Assembly (NCBI GenBank): GCA_934255515.1
Contig: CAKQON010000001.1
Span: 23,383 to 87,382, forward strand
Source of the DNA: an uncultured Sutterella sp.
Lineage (GTDB): Bacteria > Pseudomonadota > Gammaproteobacteria > Burkholderiales > Burkholderiaceae_F
Length of the DNA: 64,000 bases
Direction of reading: 5' to 3'
Shown here: positions 30,632-40,519 of the stretch, in pieces
Position numbering within the stretch: the first letter of the stretch is position 1
Layout of the letters: the number at the start of each line of letters is the position of its first letter
Notes under the pieces: model-generated
What the model was told of the DNA's origin: nothing
Databases searched by the model: none
Seen by the model: only the letters and a program-made list of their open reading frames with translations
Translations under genes and position numbers: made by a program

Positions 30632-30655
30632 TTTTTTGACGCTTTTCCCTTCATC

Positions 30656-30714
30656 AACGCCATTGCTGCCTGAGAGATTCCCTCAGAGGTCTCTCACGCG
30701 CAATGGCGTTTTTC
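30656..30714. terminator. Terminator between scsB-like gene and PBP4-type gene
   Basis: AACGCCATTG (30656-30665) pairs with CAATGGCGTT (30701-30710), with an inner stem TGAGAG/CTCTCA (30671-30676 with 30691-30696). TTTTTC follows on the plus strand. It lies between two converging genes and mainly serves the plus strand. Confidence 0.75.
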
Positions 30715-30724
30715 ATGCCTTTCG

Positions 30725-32443
30725 TTATTCAGCGGCGTAGACCCAGTCAATCACGGCATCGAGGAACTTGATGCCGCCCGGGACATTCTTTGCGCCCGTC
30801 ACGCTCGCGTAGACCGCATAGCGCTTGCCGTCAAGCGCATGCACGTAGCCCCCGATGCTGCGGACATTCTCGAGGTACCCCGTCTTGATGCGGCCTTCCT
30901 CAAGCGCCACCTTGCGGCGCACCATCGTGCCGTCCCGGCCCGTGATGGGAAGCGACGCCAGATATTCAGGCATGTAGGGGCCGTTCCAGCCGGCGGAAAG
31001 GAGATCCGTCATGGCGCGCGCCGACACGCGGCTCGTACGCGAGAGGCCGGAGCCGTTGTCGATGATGATCTCTGAGGCCGGAATGCCGCGGCTCGTCATC
31101 CAGTCGGAGAGTTCCGCACGGGCATCCCCGAGCGTCGCGCCGCGCGGGAATTGAAGCCTCTTGTCGTCCCCGGGCCTGGCGTCCTTTTTGAGAGCGCCGG
31201 CTGCCTTCGCTGCAGCCTCTTTCTCAGAAGCCTTCGTCTCAAGCTCCTCCTCAACGCGGTAAGCGCCGAGCGTGAGGAAGATATGGCGCGCCATGGGGTT
31301 GTTGGACCATTTGTTCGTGAGGGCCGTTATTTCTCCGAGCGTAGGCGAGAGGCGCGTGAGCAAGAGCTTTCCGTCCTCAGGAACCTTTCCGGAGACGACC
31401 TTTCCCCGCCAGGTCCTGCCGTCCCTTTCCCAGAGCGCGCGGAAAAGGCGCTCAAAATATTCATCCGCTTCAAAAGCGATCACGTTGAAGGTCTTCACCC
31501 CGCAGGCGGAGGGGTAGCGCCCGTTGAAGAGAACGCGCTTTTTTCCCTTCCCCAGATCATTCACCCTGAAGGCAATGGCCGACTTCCAGTCGCCGCAGCC
31601 GCCTTTCGCGAGCTGGATGGTCTTCGGATAGGAAACGCCCGCGAGGGGCGGAAAGACGACGACGCGCGCAACGCCTGCCTTCACGTCAGGCGTGAGTTCA
31701 AAGCTCAGATTCCGGTAATTGAGAAGCGCCGCATCGGGCTGCAGGTTGTAGGGACGGGAGCGTCTGCCGTCGAAGGCGCCCGGATCCACATTCGGAATAT
31801 TGAAGTGCGAGCGGTCGATGACGATGTTGCCGTCAATGCGCCGGATCCCTTTCTGCGCGAGCCGGTCGACCTCAAGCGCAAAGTCCTCGAGCACGAGCGC
31901 CGGGTCGCCGCCGCCGCGGATGAAGAGGCCGCCCCTGAGGAGCCCGTTCCTGTCGGGCATCTCCCTCACGTAGAAGTTCGTGCGCCAGCGGTAGCTCGAG
32001 CCGAGCACCTCGAGGGCGGCGAGCGTCGTCACGAGCTTCGCCGTGGAGGCGGGAGGCTCCATCGCGTCGGCGCGCCAGCTGAGAACCGGCCGCTTCGGAT
32101 CCTCAACCGGAACCACGGAAACTGCAATACCTGCCGGATCGACCCGCAGGCGCTTCGCGGCCTGAAGGAGCTTTTCGGGAAGCTTCGTAAGCTCTGCGCG
32201 ACGCTCTGCCGCCGCGGTCAGCCCGGAAGCCTGCCTTCGGGGAAGCGCTCGATCTCCGGCCGCTTCCGGCTCTGCCCCGTCGTTTTCCTTCTCCGGACCG
32301 GCATCCGGCTCCCCGGCGGAGGCCTCCGCCGCGGCGGGCGCTTCCGCAGCCCCCGCGGAGAGCGAAAGGGCCGGCAGGGAAAGCACTGAGAGCATCAACG
32401 AATAAGCAATGATTTTTACAGAAAAAATTGAGCTTTTCCGCAT
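30725..32443 (-). CDS. dacB: D-Ala-D-Ala carboxypeptidase/endopeptidase, PBP4 (S13) family
   Basis: PBP4-type enzymes trim stem peptides and cut cross-links in the periplasm. The 572-residue product has a signal peptide (about 1-33), then an Ala/Glu/Pro-rich low-complexity stretch (33-80) and the S13 domain. The serine-enzyme motifs are present: STAK (133-136, PPASTAKLVTTLAALEVLGS), SNN in NKWSNNPMARH, and KTG in IKTGYLENVRSIGG. GLFIRGGGDPAL and DNGSGLSRTSRVSA are family hallmarks. It is divergent from groES and may share control sequences in the 200-nt gap. Confidence 0.94.
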   Translation of the reverse strand: MRKSSIFSVKIIAYSLMLSVLSLPALSLSAGAAEAPAAAEASAGEPDAGPEKENDGAEPEAAGDRALPRRQASGLTAAAERRAELTKLPEKLLQAAKRLRVDPAGIAVSVVPVEDPKRPVLSWRADAMEPPASTAKLVTTLAALEVLGSSYRWRTNFYVREMPDRNGLLRGGLFIRGGGDPALVLEDFALEVDRLAQKGIRRIDGNIVIDRSHFNIPNVDPGAFDGRRSRPYNLQPDAALLNYRNLSFELTPDVKAGVARVVVFPPLAGVSYPKTIQLAKGGCGDWKSAIAFRVNDLGKGKKRVLFNGRYPSACGVKTFNVIAFEADEYFERLFRALWERDGRTWRGKVVSGKVPEDGKLLLTRLSPTLGEITALTNKWSNNPMARHIFLTLGAYRVEEELETKASEKEAAAKAAGALKKDARPGDDKRLQFPRGATLGDARAELSDWMTSRGIPASEIIIDNGSGLSRTSRVSARAMTDLLSAGWNGPYMPEYLASLPITGRDGTMVRRKVALEEGRIKTGYLENVRSIGGYVHALDGKRYAVYASVTGAKNVPGGIKFLDAVIDWVYAAE

Positions 32444-32480
32444 TTTCCGATGTCAGGATAAAAAATTTTCTCCCGGTCCT

Positions 32481-32508
32481 CTTGAAATCCCGGGGACCGT
32501 CCCCATAT
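32481..32508 (+). promoter_or_regulatory. Heat-shock (sigma-32) promoter of groES-groEL
   Basis: CTTGAAA (32481-32487) and CCCCATAT (32501-32508) are 13 bases apart, matching the RpoH consensus CTTGAAA-N(13-15)-CCCCATnT almost exactly. No CIRCE (HrcA) inverted repeat is visible between it and groES, so control seems to be by sigma-32 alone. The leader to the groES ATG is about 130 nt. Confidence 0.92.
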
Positions 32509-32644
32509 GGGGATTAAATGGTAGCGAACCCCTAGAGCGGCGTTCGCTTCTCAGCAATGCAATTTTTCATTTCGGCCGCCTGCCAGAGGGTTTAAAGTTG
32601 CCCCGCAGACGACCGGCAAGATTCATTAAATGGAGATTTCCAAG

Positions 32645-34626
<1,982 letters not shown>

Positions 34627-34707
34627 TTCAGGATCTCAGTTCCTGAAACCTCATACGAGGCTTAAAGCGGCGGACCGCAGGACGGCCGCCGCTCTAAAAC
34701 TCAAAAC

Positions 34708-34739
34708 GAAAACCCGCAGCTGTGATGCCGCGGGTTTTC
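34708..34739 (+). terminator. Intrinsic terminator of groES-groEL
   Basis: AAAACCCGC (34709-34717) pairs with GCGGGTTTT (34730-34738), followed by CTTTTTGG. A second GC-rich stem (AGCGGCGG 34666-34673 with CCGCCGCT 34686-34693) stands before it without a T run. Confidence 0.9.
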
Positions 34740-34776
34740 TTTTTGGGGAAATATTTCCGTCAGGCCGCAGGGTTCA

Positions 34777-35382
34777 TCAGGCCTTCAGGCCGGAGAGGCG
34801 GGCGAAGTCCGCCGTCGTTACCTGCGGAATCGGCACGTAGCGGCCGTCCGTCGTCTTCAGCACGCCGAAGGGCACGGAATTGCCGCCCGCACGGCGGAAG
34901 ATCTTGGAGTTGTCCCAGACCTTCTCGCGCTTTTCGAAGGGGAGCGTCATCTTTCTCACGTCAAGGCCCTTGAATGCCTCGTCGCGGAAATGCTTCTCGT
35001 GCTCCATGAAAGTCGCCTTCGGGTCCTTTGCGGCAAGAATCGCGGCGCCCTGGAGTTCGCTCCAGGGGTTGAGGACGGCGACGGGGTGCCAGACGAATGT
35101 GACGCGGTCCATGAAGGGACGGAACTGTTCAAACTCCCACACGCACCACTGGCACTGCGGATCAAAGATCATGTTGACGACGGGCGCCCCCTTGCGGCTT
35201 TCGAAGCGAACGCCTTCGCCGTTTTCAGCGAGCTCCACGAAAAGGCGTTCGGCATTGAGATCCGTAGGGACTTCCGGTAGCGCCGGCCATTCACGCTTCT
35301 TTGCCGCCCAGGCAGTCGGAATTGCGGCGCAGGCGAGCATGCCGGTAGCGAGCATCAGGGATCGACGGGTAAGAGCCTTCAT
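34777..35382 (-). CDS. Periplasmic DsbC/DsbG-like thiol protein
   Basis: Thioredoxin-fold proteins of this kind reduce, isomerise or protect periplasmic disulfides. The 201-residue product has a signal peptide with twin arginines (MKALTRRSLMLATGMLACAA, cleavage after TAWA), then a short N-terminal domain and FDPQCQWCVWEFEQF with the CXXC pair Cys77/Cys80. SVPFGVLKTTDGR holds the cis-proline strand. It lacks the full dimerisation domain of DsbC, so the exact subfamily is unsure. A strong AAGGAGACATT lies before the ATG. It may be a partner of the ScsB-like protein at 28433-30631, but it is not in an operon with it. Confidence 0.7.
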   Translation of the reverse strand: MKALTRRSLMLATGMLACAAIPTAWAAKKREWPALPEVPTDLNAERLFVELAENGEGVRFESRKGAPVVNMIFDPQCQWCVWEFEQFRPFMDRVTFVWHPVAVLNPWSELQGAAILAAKDPKATFMEHEKHFRDEAFKGLDVRKMTLPFEKREKVWDNSKIFRRAGGNSVPFGVLKTTDGRYVPIPQVTTADFARLSGLKA

Positions 35383-35711
35383 AATGTCTCCTTTTCTTTT
35401 AGAAACTCAGGACTGAAGAAAAAGGAACGGGGCCCCAAGGCTCGCTTCCCTTTTCGCATCCTTCAGTCATCCTAGCGCGGGCGCGTCTCCTTCGAAGGCC
35501 GCGGATACTTTTGCGGACAATTGTCTGTTGAGGAAATATCAGTCTTACCGTCATGAGTCTTTTCGCGCCCGGGAGCGCCTCAGGGACTTAAAGGTCCTAA
35601 AGGATATCGAGCCTTGACCAAAGGAGCATCTCCCCCGAAAATACCCGCCTGAACATATGGGGCTCCGCTTTTTCCGTCCGGAGCGTCCTGAGAGAGTAAA
35701 AGGCAATTTGC
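35383..35711. promoter_or_regulatory. Divergent region between DsbC-like gene and pyrF
   Basis: This 329-nt region holds divergent starts. On the minus side AAGGAGACATT leads the DsbC-like gene; near it an imperfect inverted repeat, AGGACTGAAG (35408-35417) with CTTCAGTCATCCT, could form a hairpin. On the pyrF side there are short repeats of GGTCC and AAAGGA around 35585-35625. No convincing promoter pair or small gene was seen. Confidence 0.3.
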
Positions 35712-36530
35712 ATGAAATTCACTGAAATGCTTGAGGCGCGCTGGCGCAATCAGAATACGCTTCTCTGCGTGGGGCTCGATCCCAACAGGAGCCGCTTCCC
35801 CGAAGAGCTCGCTGACTCTCCCAACGCCATCTACGACTTCTGCTGCGGCATCGTCGACGCCACCGCCGACCTCGTCTGCGCCTTCAAGCCTCAGATCGCC
35901 TACTTTGCCTCCGAAGGCGCCGAGGATGTCCTGAAGCGCATCATCGAATACATCCATGCCAACCATCCCGGCATCCCGGTGATCCTCGACGCGAAGCGCG
36001 GCGACATCGGCTCGACCTGCGAGCACTACGCCCGCGAAGCCTTTGAGCGCTTCAAGGCCGACTGCGTGACGCTCTCGCCCTACATGGGCGAGGACACGAT
36101 CACGCCGTACCTCAAATACGAAGATAAGGGCATCTTCCTCCTCTGCCGCACGTCGAACAAGAGCGGCGACGAACTGCAGATGCTCGACGTCGGCGGCGAA
36201 CGCCTTTTCGAGCGCGTTGCGCGCCTCACGGCGGAAAAGTGGAACTGCACGGGCGAACTCGGCCTCGTCGTCGGCGCCACGTACCCCGATGAGCTCGCTG
36301 CCGTACGCCGCGTTGCACCGGACATTCCGCTCCTCGTTCCGGGCGTCGGCGCCCAGGGCGGCGACATTCAGGCCGCCGTCACGGCCGGCATGGACACCCG
36401 CGGAGCCGGCATGGTCATTAATTCCGGTCGCGCCATTCTCTATGCGAGCAAGGGCGCCGACTGGCAGGATGCCGCCAGAAAGGCTGCCGAAGCCACCCGC
36501 GACGCCATCAATGCGGCCCGCAGCGCCTGA
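35712..36530 (+). CDS. pyrF: Orotidine 5'-phosphate decarboxylase (group 2)
   Basis: PyrF makes UMP from OMP, the last step of de novo pyrimidine synthesis. The 272-residue product has LCVGLDPNRSRFPEEL near the N terminus, the catalytic Asp-Lys-Asp motif in ILDAKRGDIGSTCEHYA, TLSPYMGEDTITPYL and LVPGVGAQGGDIQAA. Length and motifs place it in the longer group 2 family common in Betaproteobacteria. AAAAGG lies about 10 bases before the ATG. It is a single gene with its own terminator. Confidence 0.97.
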   Translation: MKFTEMLEARWRNQNTLLCVGLDPNRSRFPEELADSPNAIYDFCCGIVDATADLVCAFKPQIAYFASEGAEDVLKRIIEYIHANHPGIPVILDAKRGDIGSTCEHYAREAFERFKADCVTLSPYMGEDTITPYLKYEDKGIFLLCRTSNKSGDELQMLDVGGERLFERVARLTAEKWNCTGELGLVVGATYPDELAAVRRVAPDIPLLVPGVGAQGGDIQAAVTAGMDTRGAGMVINSGRAILYASKGADWQDAARKAAEATRDAINAARSA

Positions 36531-36570
36531 TCGATGCGCTTGAAGCCGGCTCACCCGGAGCCGGCACGAG

Positions 36571-36612
36571 AAAAAAGTCCCGAAGCTTTCGAGAAGTTCC
36601 GGGACTTTTCTT
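36571..36612. terminator. Bidirectional terminator after pyrF
   Basis: AAAAGTCCCG (36573-36582) pairs with CGGGACTTTT (36600-36609), with A and T runs on both sides. It ends pyrF on the plus strand and the cyclophilin-like gene on the minus strand. Confidence 0.85.
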
Positions 36613-36637
36613 TATTCATTCGGCTCTGCCGATCCGG

Positions 36638-37065
36638 TTATTTCTTCTCGCGAAGCTCCACGCGGCTCGTCCCGCTCTTTTCAAGCGCGGCAAGCGCCTC
36701 TTCCCCCATATGTCGGAGGATCACCAGATCGTCGCTCGGAGCGTTGCCCCCAATGAGAAAGACGCAGAGATTTCCCCACGGTATGTAGTAGGCGAGGTCG
36801 CCGCGCTTCGGAGACGCCGCAAGGGCGTCCTTCCCCGTATTGAGCGCCGGCTTCAGATAGGTGATGCGCTCGAGCTTCCCGAAATTCTCAAAGGGCTGCG
36901 AGAGCGGAAGACGCTTCACGAAGTTGGCTGCTGCCTCTGTGCCGTTCATTTCCACATCAAAGGTTTTGGCGCGATCGTCATTGAAATGGTTTCGGCTCCT
37001 GCGGCGCCCGAGACCGCGGCAATGCCGGCAGCCGCTGCGGCGGCGACCATTCTCTTCATCTTCAT
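36638..37065 (-). pseudogene. Exported cyclophilin-like protein, frameshifted
   Basis: The first frame, from the ATG at 37065 (GAGGAG 10 bases upstream), encodes a signal peptide MKMKRMVAAAAAAGIAAVSG-AAGA then ETISMTIAPKPLMWK and a stop. The mature domain lies in the next frame: AKTFDVEMNGTEAAANFVKR, LPLSQPFENFGKLERITYL, PKRGDLAYYIPWGNLCVFL, ending RVELREKK. This pattern is that of the cyclophilin-like fold family (DUF369-type, PF18050-like), small proteins of unknown role that often sit with carboxymuconolactone decarboxylase genes. Adding one A to the run of four at 36964-36967 (T on the plus strand) restores a full protein of about 141 residues. It may be a real pseudogene, a phase-variable gene or a base-calling error. 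The neighbour at 37331 is divergent. Confidence 0.72.
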
Positions 37066-37330
37066 GGATGGATTTCTCCTCTAATAGCGGATTCATCGGC
37101 TTCCGGCCGATTTCCGCGTGCTTCTTTCCGGCACTCATTCTCGCGCGGGAAGAGAGGAGAAGCATTTCCGTGCTGCGAGATCGATTCATTTGGGCAAGAA
37201 ATTGGAAGAACATCAATATCGGGGAAAGACCTCGAGCGACGAAACTTCAATGCAAAGCCGGCGCCTCCGGGAATGCACTCCCGATAAGAGCTCTGCGGCT
37301 TCCTCGTCTTCTTCTCTGAGGTCTTCTACC

Positions 37331-38112
37331 ATGCATTCCATTCTTTCCCGCCGCAAGGTTCTCTCGAGCGCCGCCGCTGCTGCCGGCGCATTTGCCGCCG
37401 GCGCTCCAGCAAGAGCCGAAACGAATCCATCTCCGCCCCCGATGCCGACGCCGTCCTCGCGCGCATGACGAAGCTCTCGGAAAGAGGTTTGTCGCTTTCT
37501 CTCAAATCCCGCCACCTGGTGATGCTCGCCACGCTCTCTGCGATCGGGCTCCCCGAGCATGTCGAATCGGCCGTGAAGGCCGCGCTTCGGGACGGCCTCA
37601 CGCCCGCCGAAGTAAAGGAAGCCTTTTACCAGGCAACGCCTTATGTCGGCTTCGCGCGGGTTTCTTCCGTTCTCAAGCCCGTCAACAAGGCGCTCTCCGA
37701 GAGCGGCGTGAAGCTCCCCATCCCGAGCCAAGGCACCGTCACCGACGAAACGCGCTTTGCGGAAGGCTTCAAAGTTCAGAGCGGCATCTTCGGCGACGCC
37801 ATCCGCCGCATGCATGAGACCGCGCCCGAAAGTCAGAAGGCGCTCCTCGTGAGAGACCTTACCGGCTGGTGCTTCGGCGACTACTACACGCGCAAGGCGC
37901 TTGACCTTCGCGAGCGCGAGCTCATCACCTTCTTGGCCATCGTCGCGCTCGGCGGCTGCGAAGCGCAGGTGCGCGCCCACGTGAACGGAAATGTCACCGT
38001 CGGCGCCCTCAAGCAGCCCCTGATTGATGCGCTCGAGGTGGGTCTTCCCTTCCTCGGGTTCCCGAGAACCCTTAATGCGCTTGCCGTCGTCAACGACGTG
38101 CTGAAGGCTTAA
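37331..38112 (+). pseudogene. Exported carboxymuconolactone decarboxylase family protein, frameshifted
   Basis: The ATG at 37331 opens a signal peptide, MHSILSRRKVLSSAAAAAGA, FAAGAPARA, with twin Arg, then ETNPSPPPMPTPSSRA and a stop at 37468. The mature protein continues in the next frame (DADAVLARMTKLSERG, open to 38112). Its first ATG at 37465 overlaps the stop as ATGA. The body is a two-copy CMD domain: SRHLVMLATLSAIGLPEHVE, TPAEVKEAFYQATPYVGFAR, LTGWCFGDYYTRKALDLRER and GGCEAQVRAHVNGNVTVG. CMD proteins include AhpD-like peroxidase partners and decarboxylases. The usual CxxC is absent; single cysteines are seen. One extra C in the run of five at 37436-37440 restores one frame (about 260 residues). 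Translation restart at 37465 could give a cytoplasmic form. Confidence 0.75.
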
Positions 38113-38120
38113 GCCCCCAA

Positions 38121-38165
38121 AAAAAATCGCACGGGATCCTGAGTGAAGGGATCCCGTGCTTCCGT
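38121..38165. terminator. Bidirectional terminator between CMD gene and AraC-type gene
   Basis: GCACGGGATCC (38129-38139) pairs perfectly with GGATCCCGTGC (38149-38159). On the minus strand eight Ts follow, and on the plus strand TTCCGTTGCTTTT, so it can end both converging genes, best on the minus strand. Confidence 0.88.
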
Positions 38166-38200
38166 TGCTTTTCCCTGTTTTCGGAAGGACCGGGAAAGTC

Positions 38201-39002
38201 TTACGCCGCATCCATGCCTTCGTCCAGCATGAGGCGCTTGGCTTCATAGAGGCAGAGCGTCTTCACGTACTGCCTCGGGCTCGCGCCGAGAATTTCCCGG
38301 CAGTACCGGTAGAAGGTCGCCACGCTCATGCCGAAGCGCGAAGCCGTGTCGGCAACGTCGAAGTCCCTGCGGTAGTTGGTGCGTATCCAGGCCGCGGCCT
38401 CGCGGATCCGGCTCTCGGGCGTCCCGGAACTGAAGAGCGCCCGGAAGGCACCTGCGGCCGGGCTCATGAGAAGACGGAAATAAAGCTCTTCCTTGACAAG
38501 CGGCGCCATGAAGGCCGCGCCCGCGCTTTCGTCGGCGAGCCTCAGAAGCCTCATGAGCGCATCGAGCATCTGCTCCATTGCCGGGAAAACAGTTGCCACT
38601 CTCGAACCCTGAATGCCGCCCGTGCCGAACATGCATTTGAGAACGGGACGATCCCGCAGGCGCGCGAGCACGGTCGTCATCACGTCTTCCTCGAGATCGA
38701 GCACGATCCCGAAAAATGGATTTTCCCGCGCGGCGCCGATCGCCTCAAAGGGATCCGGAAGCTCAACGCTCGTCACGATGGCCGAACCCGCACCGTAGGC
38801 AAGATTGGCGCCGAGCATGCGGGCAGCCTTTCTGCCCTGGACGATGAACCCCACAGAGGCGGAGGAACGCAGTCGATCAGGTGGTTCGACTCCTCGCGGC
38901 GGATGATTTTGAGGCCGCTCACCTGAATGTTGAGCGCGCCCGGATGAGGAAGCCTTGCCGCCGCCTCTCGCGCGAGCTCTTCCAGAATAGATTGCGTCTC
39001 AT
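38201..39002 (-). pseudogene. AraC-family transcriptional regulator, frameshifted
   Basis: An open frame from a GTG at 38854 (217 codons) holds the end of an AraC N-terminal arm domain (VGFIVQGRKAARMLG, YGAGSAIVTSVELP, NPFFGIVLDLEEDV) and the C-terminal DNA-binding domain with two helix-turn-helices (DVADTASRFGMSVATFYRYC, ILGASPRQYVKTLCLYEAKR). The family N terminus is missing from this frame but appears in the next: ILEELAREAAARLPHPGALN, then IQVSGLKIIRREESNHLIDC, VPPP. One extra G in the GGGG run at 38849-38852 (minus strand) joins them. No ATG lies in that frame before an upstream stop, so the start is lost too; an ATG at 39002 with AAAGG is in the wrong frame. Likely once the regulator of the two genes beside it. 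Confidence 0.7.
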
Positions 39003-39061
39003 GATGCCTTTCTCCATGAAGAGGAATGGATTCTTTCTCTTCAAAAGCATATCAGCGCTTC

Positions 39062-39106
39062 AAAAAAGAATTGCCCGAATCTCTCACGCTGAGAGAAACG
39101 GGCAAT
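39062..39106 (-). terminator. Intrinsic terminator of the YdgA-like gene
   Basis: ATTGCCCG (39070-39077) and CGGGCAAT (39099-39106) with an inner CTCTC/GAGAG stem form a long hairpin; on the minus strand TTCTTTTTTG follows. It ends the minus-strand gene at 39131. Confidence 0.85.
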
Positions 39107-39130
39107 CATCTGCGGCATTTCAGAAAGGAG

Positions 39131-40345
39131 CTACCTCAGGAGCTGATAGATCCCGGGGCCGGCGAGCGGCTGGTCGTTCGCGAAAATGCCGCCCGCAGTG
39201 ATTTCAATCTTCGTCGTGTATTCGCCGTTCACGAGCTTAAGCTCCCCGCTCGCCACGCCGTCGGCAATGGTCGCAGGCTGCACGAGTGCCTCGGGGATGC
39301 GGAGTTCGAACTGACCGTACTTCGGAATACCCGTCTGAGGCGACGCCTCATGGCGAAGCGTACCCGTAAGGTGCGCGGTTTTGCCCTTTGCTTCATAGAA
39401 GGCGTCGTCGAGCGTTACGCCGATTTCGTTCTTCAGAAACGCATCGCGCCAGCGACCGAGCACGCGCCAGCCGGCGAGCGGGTCGAGCGCCGCGGCTTCG
39501 GAGGCCGCCGTCACCTGCTCAATAAAGGCGCCCGTGAGGCCCGAGAGCCGCACCGAGAATCCCACGCGGTCGGCGGCCTCGCCCTCGATGCGGGGCTTTC
39601 TCACCTCAACGTCCGCGCGCTCCTCCCAGCGGACTTCAGCGGGAGTTGCCGCCTTTTTCTCACCATCCATCCGGTGCGAAGTGAGCTTCACGGAGAAGCT
39701 GTCGCCCTTGACTTCCCCGGCATCAAACTTTCCGCCCGAGAGCGAGAAATCAGCAATGGGACGGTCCTCCTGCGCGGAGAATCCTAAGACCAGATCCCGG
39801 ATGGAAGCCGCCGTGCCGTCGCCGAAGCGGCAGACGAAGCCGCCGAGCGACCCCGTGACGGAAGTCTTTCCGTCGGCTTCATGCGCCGTGACGAGAAGAG
39901 GTTCCGTCGTGCAGACGTCGCCCGAGGCGGCGTCCTTAAATTCCAGCGCGTCGAGGCGCCAGAGAACGGGCTTCATCGCCCCCGAAACGGACGTTTCCAC
40001 CACCATCGAATCGCGGTAGCCCGAGACGCCCGAATCCCGGATGGATCTGCCGAGGCCTTCCTCAAGATTGAGGGAGAGCACGGTACGCGTGCCCCATCCC
40101 ATTTCAGCGCTCCCGTTCCAGACCGCGCGAAGGCCTTCTGCTTCCGCACGCACCCGGAAGGCGCGGGTTCTCCAGGTGCGGCCCGTTTCCTCGCAGCTCA
40201 CCCTGATGCCCTGCGGGGGATTGGCGGCAATCTGCGCCACACGCTCATCCCACATGCGGCCTTCCCAATGCACCAGGCCGAAGCCGCTCCCTGCGAGGAG
40301 CACCAGGACGCCGGCGGCAATGCCAATGCGTTTTGTCGTCGTCAT
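39131..40345 (-). CDS. Membrane-anchored YdgA-like (DUF945) protein
   Basis: The 404-residue product has one N-terminal membrane helix or uncleaved signal (about 6-26, RIGIAAGVLVLLAGSGFGLV) and a long beta-rich periplasmic body. The layout resembles the YdgA/DUF945 family: a short cytoplasmic start, repeated beta-strands, and an end such as GGIFANDQPLAGPGIYQLL where that family has a GxxxxNGKPL-type motif. The match is weak. No catalytic motif is seen. It has its own terminator and is separated by 174 nt from the CorC-like gene upstream. Function unknown; a role in the envelope is inferred from topology only. Confidence 0.6.
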   Translation of the reverse strand: MTTTKRIGIAAGVLVLLAGSGFGLVHWEGRMWDERVAQIAANPPQGIRVSCEETGRTWRTRAFRVRAEAEGLRAVWNGSAEMGWGTRTVLSLNLEEGLGRSIRDSGVSGYRDSMVVETSVSGAMKPVLWRLDALEFKDAASGDVCTTEPLLVTAHEADGKTSVTGSLGGFVCRFGDGTAASIRDLVLGFSAQEDRPIADFSLSGGKFDAGEVKGDSFSVKLTSHRMDGEKKAATPAEVRWEERADVEVRKPRIEGEAADRVGFSVRLSGLTGAFIEQVTAASEAAALDPLAGWRVLGRWRDAFLKNEIGVTLDDAFYEAKGKTAHLTGTLRHEASPQTGIPKYGQFELRIPEALVQPATIADGVASGELKLVNGEYTTKIEITAGGIFANDQPLAGPGIYQLLR

Positions 40346-40429
40346 TCTTTTGTTCTCTTTTTTGGGTTTATCGAGGCGAGCGGCGTCGCCCGCCTGCCTC
40401 TTCTCTTTTTAGGGGGAGCGGCTGCCGAC

Positions 40430-40481
40430 TTATCCACAGGTGCGGCCGTCCCATTCCTTTTCTTCCACAGGGTTATCCACA
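40430..40481 (+). promoter_or_regulatory. Cluster of DnaA boxes
   Basis: Two perfect DnaA boxes TTATCCACA (40430-40438 and 40473-40481) and a third near match TCTTCCACA (40461-40469) lie in the same direction within 52 bp, in the 174-nt gap between the YdgA-like and CorC-like genes. No dnaA or dnaN and no clear AT-rich unwinding element are nearby, so this is more likely a DnaA regulatory or titration site than oriC. Confidence 0.65.
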
Positions 40482-40519
40482 GCCCCGTAAAAGCTTGAAT
40501 TCCCTCTCGTTCAGGCGTT

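Noticed and set aside
32444..32644. CIRCE element for HrcA control of groES.
   Set aside because: No TTAGCACTC-N9-GAGTGCTAA-like inverted repeat is present.
37118..37330. N-terminal extension of the CMD signal-peptide frame upstream of 37331.
   Set aside because: The ATG at 37331 starts a classic signal peptide; upstream sequence is the divergent control region and lacks coding character.
40346..40519. Chromosomal origin (oriC) at the DnaA-box cluster.
   Set aside because: Only three boxes, no clear AT-rich unwinding region, no dnaA/dnaN nearby, and the flanking genes run in the same direction without a strand switch.
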